NCBI GenBank assembly: GCA_017301995.1
Contig: JAFLEH010000009.1
Coordinates: forward strand, 124,001-188,000
Length of the DNA stretch: 64,000 nt
Direction of reading: 5' to 3'
Origin: Verrucomicrobiota bacterium
Lineage (GTDB): Bacteria > Verrucomicrobiota > Verrucomicrobiia > Verrucomicrobiales > Akkermansiaceae
Made by a program: the position numbers and the translations under genes. Shown in pieces: positions 10,556 through 17,740 of this stretch. The notes beneath the pieces are model-generated. The model was not told where the DNA came from and did not search any database. It worked only from the letters and a program-made list of their open reading frames with translations. The first letter of the stretch is position 1. The number at the start of each line of letters is the position of its first letter.

Positions 10556-11377
10556 ATGAAGATCCAGCGAACCGGATTGGCACTTGTTGTTCTCGCAGTG
10601 GCGACGGGTGTCGGATGGTGGACTTTCTCGGCAAGGACGATTCACGGCTTGCGCTCAGGAGAGTCGGCATCGTTATCCCAAGAAGTCCGACAATCTGAAG
10701 ACGGGGTCAGAGTATCTGAAACCGGAAGCGGGAGCGCAAGGCGCGGCTCCTCCGCGCACGCCATTCTGCCAAAGGCTCCATTTTCCACGGAAGCCACCCG
10801 GGAGCACCTGTTTCTACAAGTGAGTCGCCGGGCGATTCCATGGACCGAACTGGAATCGCTCGTGGACGATCTCTCGACGAAGTGGCCGAAGGACCATTTC
10901 GAGAGTCTTATCCTAGCCATCGGCGGATCCAAACTGTATTCCGTCGAGGAAAAGAGCGGACTATTGATGAAATACTCTCCCAAATCAGAGGGTGGCTTCC
11001 TCCGGCATGCGGTTCTCACAGCCTATTTGAGCGAAAACGATATGGTTGGAGCACGCGCGCTTGTTGAAGCCATGGGCGATGAATCGCCGGCGGGCACGAT
11101 GGCGAGCACGTACTACATTACCTACAGCAAGGATCTCGATAAATTCATGGAGGTGTTGACATCCGATATTCCTAACGAGAATCCTCTTTTGGGGGGCGAA
11201 CCCCGTACGGTCGTTTCGACATTGTCGTCGATGGCCAATGCGATGGTTGTCGGGAAGGCGGCCACTGGCGGCGAGATTCTTTCCGCGATTGAGAGTGCGG
11301 ATATCGATCATGAATTCAGGGACGCATTGCTCAAGCAGATGCGCCATGAGGGTGTTATCCCAAACGATTCCCAATGA
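10556..11377 (+). CDS. Membrane-anchored helical protein of unknown function (decayed cassette copy)
   Basis: A 273-residue protein with one N-terminal membrane helix (IQRTGLALVVLAVATGVGWW), a low-complexity Ser/Glu linker to about residue 85, and a mostly helical domain with aromatic-rich short repeats (TELESLVDDLSTKWPKDHFE). It belongs to the same loose type as the products at 15186 and 16394: single N-terminal anchor plus helical-repeat domain. Its place after a Tat-signal gene start and before a glycosyltransferase start mirrors the intact cassette. Function is unknown; a periplasm-facing scaffold is an inference. Confidence 0.6.
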   Translation: MKIQRTGLALVVLAVATGVGWWTFSARTIHGLRSGESASLSQEVRQSEDGVRVSETGSGSARRGSSAHAILPKAPFSTEATREHLFLQVSRRAIPWTELESLVDDLSTKWPKDHFESLILAIGGSKLYSVEEKSGLLMKYSPKSEGGFLRHAVLTAYLSENDMVGARALVEAMGDESPAGTMASTYYITYSKDLDKFMEVLTSDIPNENPLLGGEPRTVVSTLSSMANAMVVGKAATGGEILSAIESADIDHEFRDALLKQMRHEGVIPNDSQ

Positions 11378-11814
11378 AACCATGCGGGTTGTCGTCCTCC
11401 GCGCTTGCGTGGAAGGGTCGTTTCCAGCCACCCCATGCAATATACTTCGCATCAGTATGAAGACCCGCTATGAATTGAAAGCCGCTTTGGCTCGGCATTA
11501 GTGGTAGCCAACGTCGGCTGCAAGAGGAACCGCTCTCCCGGCGATGGGAATCCTCTCACAAACAACGCGGCCCCGACGTTGTCCGCACCACGGACATCGT
11601 CCCCTGCTAATGGCAGTTCCTGATGATGACGGGCGTGGAGAGGCACGCGATAGGTGGACGGGATGGCTTCGCGCAGTGGGTCAATGGCATCGACGCTCGC
11701 AGAGCGCCGCCACATGCCTGTTCATGAGCATGATGAGGCCGTTTCTTCTCTTGTGTCTTGGGTCTTGCAGTCTTGTGTCTTCTCCCTAATAACCAATAAC
11801 AAATAACCCATAAC
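11378..11814. repeat. Non-coding stretch holding a 270-bp dispersed repeat
   Basis: From about 11621 the DNA is near-identical to 17549 onwards: GGCGTGGAGAGGCACGCGAT-like text, a CGACGCTCGCAGAGCG palindrome, CTTGTGTCTTGGG strings and finally AATAACCAATAACAAATAA. The match continues through the following glycosyltransferase relic to about 11895. The first 240 bases show nothing I can identify. Confidence 0.7.
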
Positions 11815-11934
11815 TTGATCACCCTCGCCCTTTCTACCGACCAGCGCGGATTCGCCTGTAACGCGACTCTGTTTGCCAGCAGTTTGCGGCGGACGGGGAA
11901 ATCTGGGCCTCATCCGGGTTCGGAATTGCCCTAG
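11815..11934 (+). pseudogene. Relic of the start of the GT8/GT6 glycosyltransferase gene (paralogue of 17741)
   Basis: Begins with the same TTG start and the same first residues as the intact gene (LITLALSTDQRGFA), holds similarity for about 32 codons, then diverges and reaches a stop inside the end of tatA. Only the 5' end of the glycosyltransferase was copied or retained. Confidence 0.75.
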
Positions 11935-12140
11935 GGTTTGGTTGCCTCGGGCTTGTCCGGTTCGGTCCGGCTTTCGGTCTCGCCGAGGGTCAGTTCGCGT
12001 TCGAAGTCGGTCTTGGCTTTCTTGAACTCGCCCAGACTCTTGCCGAGTCCGCGCGCCAGTTCCGGCAGTTTCTTTGCTCCGAATAGCAGCAGGATCACGA
12101 TGAAGATCATGATCATTTCCGGTGTACCTATAGGGCCCAT
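11931..12140 (-). CDS. tatA: Sec-independent translocase subunit TatA/TatE
   Basis: The small pore-forming subunit of the twin-arginine translocase, which exports folded proteins. The 69-residue product has one N-terminal membrane helix ([20 protein letters not shown]) with the family's FG-x-KKLPEL hinge, an amphipathic helix ([14 protein letters not shown]) and an acidic tail. It is alone here; tatC is not in the window. It sits between a decayed and an intact gene for a Tat-signal protein (10185 and 14005), a suggestive but unproven link. Confidence 0.93.
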   Translation of the reverse strand: MGPIGTPEMIMIFIVILLLFGAKKLPELARGLGKSLGEFKKAKTDFERELTLGETESRTEPDKPEATKP

Positions 12141-12243
12141 GGTGGTGTTTTGGTTGGTGGGTTAGTCATTTGGAAAAAGAAAATGGTCGGTGCGAAGGCA
12201 TCTGCCCTCCCGTCTGGTTTCTGGTTTCTGGTTTCTTGCATCT

Positions 12244-13329
12244 TCAAAAATAAACACACTCGCTTCTCGGATTCGCCCAGGTGGCGTATTCCACGTCGAT
12301 GGGCAGCAGCAGGGAGCGGGAGTCGCTGGGGATGAAGGTGAGGGTGCCGCGCGGAACCAGGCGCGGATAGAGGGCGGCGAGCTGCCACCATTCGTCGAAC
12401 CCGTAGTTCGGCCAGTCGCCGAACTGGATCGGGCGGGTGCCGATGCCGGGGATGTTGGCGGTGAGTGGCAGCGTCCCCTTGCGCCAGTGCCAGACGAAGG
12501 CTTCGATGAGTTCCCGCACCGGCACGCCGCCCCACGCGCCGAAGTGCCCGCCCAGGATCGGGCGGTAGCGGACCTGTTTGGTGAGGTCGGAGTTGTAGTA
12601 GCCGGGCACCCGCCACAGGCCCAGACCCAGCGCGGCCATCTGTTCGGTGCGGTTGATCTCGTCGGAGACTTCGTTCATGCGGTCGGTATCGATCACCGTC
12701 ACCAGCGCCTCGTCCTCCAGCGCCAGAAACCGCCAGAATCCGCCCGGACAATACCGCACCGACGGGCTTTTCATCAGGAAAATCTCCCAGCCCAGCGCGG
12801 TGAGTTCGGGAATGAGGAAATCCAGGTCGCTGGCCAGATAGAGCCGGAAGGTCACGTCCGGGTGCCGCTCCACCGCCGCGCGGGTGTGAAGCAGCAGCGG
12901 CGCCACATAGCTGTCCCACGGCGCGAACCGCTTCACCAGCCCCATCCGCTTCGCATCCACCAGCATCTCCCGCGTCGGCCGGGGAAGATCCGGGTCCTTG
13001 CCGTTCACGTGTTTCCAAAATAGGGTCGCGCTGACGATGTGCTTCCGCGCCGCGGGCGCGGAGACGCAAGACGGCAAGACACAAGACCCAAGAGAAGACA
13101 ATGGCACCGCTTCATCTTCAGCTTCTGTCGTGGCATGTAGCGGCGCACTATGAGCGTCGGAGCCAATGCTCCGCGCGAAGCCCTCTTGTCTTGCGTCTTG
13201 GGTCTTGCAGTCTTGCGTCTCAACGCCGAAGAGCGTCTCAAACTCCTCCCTCTCGCCATCCGTCACTCCGGCGCGGTAGGTGTCCAGCATGTCTTCATCG
13301 AGAACGGGGAATATGTCGGTCCAGCTCAT
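12244..13329 (-). CDS. Glycosyltransferase-like protein carrying an in-frame inserted repeat element
   Basis: A 361-residue protein. Residues about 100-330 resemble an uncharacterised glycosyltransferase-like family seen with sugar genes: a WRFLALED block followed by a DxD-type VIDTDRMNE, then an aromatic GYYNSD segment and ILGGHFGAWGG. Residues about 37-95 are encoded by a 161-bp repeat element and read as low-complexity Gln/Asp/Ala sequence with no domain character. Without the insert the N-terminal 36 residues would join directly to the rest. Product activity is therefore uncertain. It is opposite in strand to the surrounding cassette genes. Sugar donor and acceptor cannot be predicted. 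Confidence 0.55.
   Translation of the reverse strand: MSWTDIFPVLDEDMLDTYRAGVTDGEREEFETLFGVETQDCKTQDARQEGFARSIGSDAHSAPLHATTEAEDEAVPLSSLGSCVLPSCVSAPAARKHIVSATLFWKHVNGKDPDLPRPTREMLVDAKRMGLVKRFAPWDSYVAPLLLHTRAAVERHPDVTFRLYLASDLDFLIPELTALGWEIFLMKSPSVRYCPGGFWRFLALEDEALVTVIDTDRMNEVSDEINRTEQMAALGLGLWRVPGYYNSDLTKQVRYRPILGGHFGAWGGVPVRELIEAFVWHWRKGTLPLTANIPGIGTRPIQFGDWPNYGFDEWWQLAALYPRLVPRGTLTFIPSDSRSLLLPIDVEYATWANPRSECVYF
13061..13221. repeat. MITE/REP-like element inside a coding sequence
   Basis: The left end GAGACGCAAGACGGCAAGAC and the right end, whose reverse complement begins GAGACGCAAGACTGCAAGAC, form imperfect terminal inverted repeats. The interior holds a REP-like unit (GTAGCGGCGCACTATGAGCG). 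The 161-bp length is not a multiple of three, yet the host frame stays open, so a short target duplication or compensating change is implied. Related pieces occur at 9.6, 11.7, 13.4 and 17.5 kb. Confidence 0.7.
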
Positions 13330-14004
13330 GGGGGGGGCGTTATGGGTTATTGGTTATTTGTTATTGGGAAGAAGACGCAAGACGGCAAGACACAAGACGC
13401 AAGAGAAGAAACGGTCCCATCAAGCTCACGACCAGGCATGTGGGGCCAACCGCCAATGAAAAGCCTGTAGCGGCGCTCTATGAGCGTCGATGCCAATGCG
13501 CCGCGCGAAGCCCTCATTTATTGAATCTTGGTTCTTGAATCTTGAATCTCTCCCCCCGTAGCCGCGCTCGTGAGAGCGTGGCCGCGACCGAACCCGCCCA
13601 TGGAACGCGGAAATCCCCGCCATTAGCGGAATCAAAGCATCTGCCAGCCACCGGGCATCCGTGCGACGGCCACAAACCGACGCTACAGGCTTCGCCAGAG
13701 CCAATACCCGGCGCGAAGCTCTCTTGTCTTCTGTCTCAAATCCTCCTGTCTTGATCACCCGTTTCCAGCAATCTGCATTCCGTTCGGTTATCCTAGATTC
13801 GGATTCCCGGGCGAACCCAAAGCGGACAAATGGTCTATCTACCCCTGTGGAACGGGATTCACGGCATCCTAATCCATTGATTTCCAACATTCTGACTATT
13901 GTTTGGTTATTCGAACAAAAATTTTTCACGAAAAGTGAAAAAAGAATTTGACGCACCCCCCGGAAAAATGTCAATCTTAATCGCGTAACCCAAATCAAAC
14001 CGTT
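13330..14004. repeat. Non-coding stretch with several dispersed repeats
   Basis: Contains, in order: an inverted copy of the AATAACCAATAACAAATAA string (13340-13370); a CAAGACGCAAGAC-type block; a REP-like unit at about 13470-13500; the second copy of the 190-bp repeat (13557-13740); and an AT-rich segment (13900-13960) with TTGACGC just upstream of the Tat-signal gene. That last segment resembles 10100-10184 upstream of the relic copy and probably holds the cassette promoter. No gene is supported. Confidence 0.65.
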
Positions 14005-15189
14005 ATGACACCTCCGTTTGAATTCTCCGAACCCCGCCGTTCCTTCGTGAAGAAAACCCTCGCAACATCGGTTTCAATCTCCTTCGCCGGACTCATCAGG
14101 GCGCATGGGGAAGAGGGTGGGGGGACGACGGTGCAGGAAACCGCCGGGACAACCTATACCAGCACGGTGGAGGAAACCGCCGGAACGACCGCGCAGACAA
14201 CAACGCCGGAAACCTGCGGGACTACCGTGACCACGACCTCGGTTTCCACTGCCTGCGGAAAGAAATACCTTGAGAAAATCGAGATAGTGTTCGACCGAAT
14301 AATTCCCCTTGGGGATGCAGAAACAAAAAAAGGTAAATGGCAGCTTCCGAATGGGGAGCCTTTGCCTGGGATTAGACCAACCGAGAATCAGCCTGATGCT
14401 TCAAATGATGCAACGTGGGTGGCAGAGGACCCTGAAGAACATGTTCCAACGTCGGGCCACATGTGCGGAGGTAGCATGAAAGTGACACTGAGGAATTGCA
14501 AGACCAACGTTAGATTCTCGAAAGTCTTTCCTGTTTACACGGGAGGATTTCGTTCGGAAGACACCCTATTGGAGAGTATCATCGGGTCGAACGATACTAC
14601 GCTTATGCCCGGCGATGAAATGGGCGTTCCTGCCGGGACCCATGAGGTAGGCGTTCAAACCAATGATGGAATATTGCCTAACGGTGATGGTTCGCGAGTC
14701 GATGGAGTTCCGGTAAGTAATAATAATGGAGTTCCTGCTGGAAGTATATCGAATGGCGGCTCCCTCGGCAATCGCAGCGATATTAAGATTCACCAGCCTG
14801 GCATAACCGAGGGCTGTATCGTTGTGGGGGATGCCCCGCGGAAGATTGGCGACAAGATGAGCGATCTATACAAGTATTTCAATGCTTTTGAAAGATTCAT
14901 TGAGCAGGGAACCGCCAAGGCGCCATGTCAAGGTGTTACCGACTGCCCGTTGCTCGCCAAGCCCAAATTGTTGGTCTGGTATGATATACCAGGGCATCCG
15001 GAGTTGAAGGGGAGCAAGGGCCGCACGCTTGTTCCAACGCCTTCGTCGCCACCGTATCCGCCCGTTATGATACCGAGCGGCCCCGTGCCAGGTGAAAATC
15101 CAGATACCCAACGTCCTTCCGATGATGACATGAAAGTGACCCCCGTTACCCCCGAGGAGAGCTTGCCCTGGCCGTTGAATCCATCATGA
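14005..15189 (+). CDS. Exported protein with Tat signal and YkuD-like His/Cys motif
   Basis: The 394-residue product starts with a twin-arginine signal (EPRRSFVKKTLATSVSISFAG), so it is probably exported folded. Residues 40-85 are an imperfect threonine-rich repeat (units of the kind ETAGTT, ETCGTT). The central region has IKIHQPGITEGCIVVGD: His263 and Cys271 are arranged like the catalytic pair of YkuD-type L,D-transpeptidases, though the full family signature is not met. A Pro-rich tail ends the protein. Its stop overlaps the next start by ATGA, implying translational coupling. Peptidoglycan cross-linking or cleavage is an inference; a carbohydrate-related role is equally open. A truncated paralogue lies at 10185. 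Confidence 0.6.
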   Translation: MTPPFEFSEPRRSFVKKTLATSVSISFAGLIRAHGEEGGGTTVQETAGTTYTSTVEETAGTTAQTTTPETCGTTVTTTSVSTACGKKYLEKIEIVFDRIIPLGDAETKKGKWQLPNGEPLPGIRPTENQPDASNDATWVAEDPEEHVPTSGHMCGGSMKVTLRNCKTNVRFSKVFPVYTGGFRSEDTLLESIIGSNDTTLMPGDEMGVPAGTHEVGVQTNDGILPNGDGSRVDGVPVSNNNGVPAGSISNGGSLGNRSDIKIHQPGITEGCIVVGDAPRKIGDKMSDLYKYFNAFERFIEQGTAKAPCQGVTDCPLLAKPKLLVWYDIPGHPELKGSKGRTLVPTPSSPPYPPVMIPSGPVPGENPDTQRPSDDDMKVTPVTPEESLPWPLNPS

Positions 15190-16397
15190 ATCAAAATATG
15201 GAAGCATCACAAAAAATCTGGCGTTGGCGAGCATGGTTGGCGGGAGCGGTATTCCTGGCCGCCGTCGCCGTGTTCCTCGTGGTCCGTTCCAGAACGGACA
15301 GGGAGCTTGATCCAGCGGTTGCCGGTGCCAACGGGAAACCGGGCCCTGCACCTCGGGGACAATCTCACGACCATGATGCACAACGGTCTGCGGCGCGACC
15401 GGGCGCACGCAGCCGTGTGGATCAGTTGCTCGAGAAATGGAGGGCTCTGCCGGAATCCAACGCGGATCGGGAACTCTTGATCGACGAGTGTGTCAGGGCG
15501 CTTTCGTGCAGCAATGAAATGTTGGAGCTTTTCGACAAAATGAATCGGATTTCGCATACTGCGGCGATATCAGATATATCCCAGCGTATTGAGAAGAGTC
15601 TCAAGAGTGGCGACTGCCGGGCGATGAGAGAGGATTTGGCCTTGATCAAGGTGTCTGACAAGCGAGCCGCCCGATATAAGAGATCATGGTGCTTCAGCGC
15701 TGGGGAGGGATGTCCTCCGGAGGAATTCGCGGCGTTTTGCGCAAAGTTGGACCCGATATCGGCGAGGAACGCCACCTACGGGCGGGGCTTGGCCCTCGCC
15801 CGGACCGATCCCCTTGGCGGTTTGGCGATGGTGTTATCGGTCTTTCCCGAGTCTGGAATCCCCGCCCGCGAGGGTGATGTCCAGCAATTGGATCTGACAT
15901 ACGAGATTCTAGAGCATATGATGAGACGGTTGAAGAATGCCGGGGACTGCATGAAGGCGCTCGACATGCTGCCCAAGGGGGATTTGGCAAACGGCGACGG
16001 AGCGCGGAGCGGGTATGGAGCGCTTGCGGAACAATTTGCAAAACTCGATCCTGCCGGAGCCGCGGAAATGGTATTGAAAAGCCCGGCGCTGTTTTCGGAT
16101 TGGAGCACGGTATATGTCTATTACGCTCTACCCAAGGAAGACCGGCGGGGCTGGTTGGATAGATTCCCCCGAGGAGAGAATTTTGACGAAATTGTCGCGG
16201 CATTGAGGCTCCCCGGTATCCAGACGAACGAGTCGGGCGCCCCCCCCCATCCCACGAACGAAGAGATCGAGTCGGCCTTGGTCGAGTTGAATGAGGTTCG
16301 CGAGTTGACGGAGCAGATGGGGAATGAAACGGTCCGTCAAAGCAGGTTGCGGCTCATTGAAAGCAAGATTGCGACCTTCGAGAAGCTCCGCAGATGA
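15186..16397 (+). CDS. Membrane-anchored helical protein of unknown function
   Basis: A 403-residue protein with one N-terminal membrane helix (WLAGAVFLAAVAVFLVV), a polar linker, and a helical domain from about residue 75 with repeated 30-40-residue units (for example CMKALDMLPKGDLANGDGA). No catalytic motif is recognised. It overlaps the gene before it and the gene after it by four bases each (ATGA), so the three form a tightly coupled operon. It is the positional counterpart of the 10556 product in the decayed cassette. A periplasmic scaffold or adaptor role is an inference. Confidence 0.65.
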   Translation: MNQNMEASQKIWRWRAWLAGAVFLAAVAVFLVVRSRTDRELDPAVAGANGKPGPAPRGQSHDHDAQRSAARPGARSRVDQLLEKWRALPESNADRELLIDECVRALSCSNEMLELFDKMNRISHTAAISDISQRIEKSLKSGDCRAMREDLALIKVSDKRAARYKRSWCFSAGEGCPPEEFAAFCAKLDPISARNATYGRGLALARTDPLGGLAMVLSVFPESGIPAREGDVQQLDLTYEILEHMMRRLKNAGDCMKALDMLPKGDLANGDGARSGYGALAEQFAKLDPAGAAEMVLKSPALFSDWSTVYVYYALPKEDRRGWLDRFPRGENFDEIVAALRLPGIQTNESGAPPHPTNEEIESALVELNEVRELTEQMGNETVRQSRLRLIESKIATFEKLRR

Positions 16398-17485
16398 AAA
16401 TCCGTATGAGGATCGCGATTCCGTGCTTTATACTTATATTGGTAATGACGGCCTGTCGCCGCCGGACGGAAAGCGTTTCCGTAAAGGACGAGGTATCGAA
16501 CCCACATGCGCCAAGCTCGCAAGGTGCCCACGTGCCTGAAAAGCGCCAGTCGAAGAGTGCCGAGGAGTCGCTGATTGAGTGGGATGGCGCATTGTTCCCA
16601 CGCTCGGATAGCAGGCGGAAGGTGTATCTCACCGAAGGGGTCAAGCTTCTGGGCTCCGGCCGCGAACTAGCCGCGTTCATTGAGGGTCTCCATGAGCGGA
16701 GGGAGTTTGCTGAGGTGGATAGTCTGATAGAAGATAACAAGGCGGACATGTTCTCGGGTGGCAACGGTGCCGAAACGCGAGATTGGCTGTTGGGCGTGAA
16801 CGACGAGGCGCTCAAAATGAGGCTGGCACACGAGGCGGGTTACTACTTTACTGGGACCGGCCTGAAGGAATATCTAATCGCCCTGCAGCCGGCTGGTGCG
16901 CAATCGCGGTTTCTCGTGGGATATTGCGGACGCATCGCGGGGTCTGACGCCGAGCGCTCTCTGAACGAATTCAGAGATCTGAGGCCAGCGGGTGTTGATT
17001 ATTCGGTTGTGGTGGAGATCGCATCCCGATTCCCGGAAACCACGGATTTCCGGAAGTTGGCGCCGCGATATGGAGATGACTTTACTCCGTCCAACGCTCT
17101 CGCGAAGGACATCCGCAGGAGTTTGCTGAAACGTTGGTCGTCTTTCCGGCCAAATGAGGCCGGGGAGTTTGTGATCGCAAATCCGAAATTGGTTGCGGTG
17201 GACCAGTTGGAGGCGGTTATCTCGACGTGGATGGAGAAATCTCCCGACGATGCGGTGGGCTGGGTAAGCGGGCTGGTTGCGGGAACCCATCGGGATTTTG
17301 GTTATGAGGTTCTTGCTCGGGTTTTCGCTGGCAAGGATGCCGGGAAGGCGTGGAAGTTCGTCGGTCAGGTGAGCGACTTCGACCGCAAGGTGAAGCTTGC
17401 GACTGAGGTGTTCAAGGAGTGGGAGAAGAAGGATCAGGCGGCGGCGGTGAAGGCGTGGGAGGAGTTGTTTCCGCCCGCGCGATAG
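16394..17485 (+). CDS. Predicted lipoprotein with helical-repeat domain
   Basis: A 363-residue protein whose N-terminus is a lipoprotein signal (IAIPCFILILVMTAC, lipobox Cys near residue 20), followed by a basic/polar linker and a helical domain with recurrent Trp and Ala-rich units towards the C-terminus (AWKFVGQVSDFD, AVKAWEELFPPAR). It ends the coupled three-gene operon begun at 14005. The domain style matches the 10556 and 15186 products, suggesting a common ancestor. Function is unknown. Confidence 0.65.
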   Translation: MKIRMRIAIPCFILILVMTACRRRTESVSVKDEVSNPHAPSSQGAHVPEKRQSKSAEESLIEWDGALFPRSDSRRKVYLTEGVKLLGSGRELAAFIEGLHERREFAEVDSLIEDNKADMFSGGNGAETRDWLLGVNDEALKMRLAHEAGYYFTGTGLKEYLIALQPAGAQSRFLVGYCGRIAGSDAERSLNEFRDLRPAGVDYSVVVEIASRFPETTDFRKLAPRYGDDFTPSNALAKDIRRSLLKRWSSFRPNEAGEFVIANPKLVAVDQLEAVISTWMEKSPDDAVGWVSGLVAGTHRDFGYEVLARVFAGKDAGKAWKFVGQVSDFDRKVKLATEVFKEWEKKDQAAAVKAWEELFPPAR

Positions 17486-17740
17486 CGCGGAGACTCAAGA
17501 CTTCAAGACACAAGACGCAAGACTGGAGAATTTACGTTAGCAGTATTAGATGATGAAGAGCGTGGAGAGGCACGCGATAGGTGGGCGGGATGGCTTCGCG
17601 CTTTGCTCAATGGCTTCGACGCTCGTAGAGCGCCGCTACATGCCTGTTCATGAGCATGATGAGGCCGTTTCTTCTCTTGCGTCTTGGGTCTTGCCGTCTT
17701 GTGTCCTCTCCCTAATAACCAATAACAAATAACCCATAAC
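17486..17740. repeat. Dispersed repeat upstream of the glycosyltransferases
   Basis: Begins with a CAAGACACAAGACGCAAGAC block and, from 17549, duplicates 11621-11814 including the AATAACCAATAACAAATAA string directly before the TTG start. The CAAGAC block and the later CTTGCGTCTTGGG block are inverted relative to each other, as in the element at 13061-13221. The promoter of the downstream genes, if separate from the 14005 operon, would lie here; no clear -35/-10 pair is visible. Confidence 0.65.
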
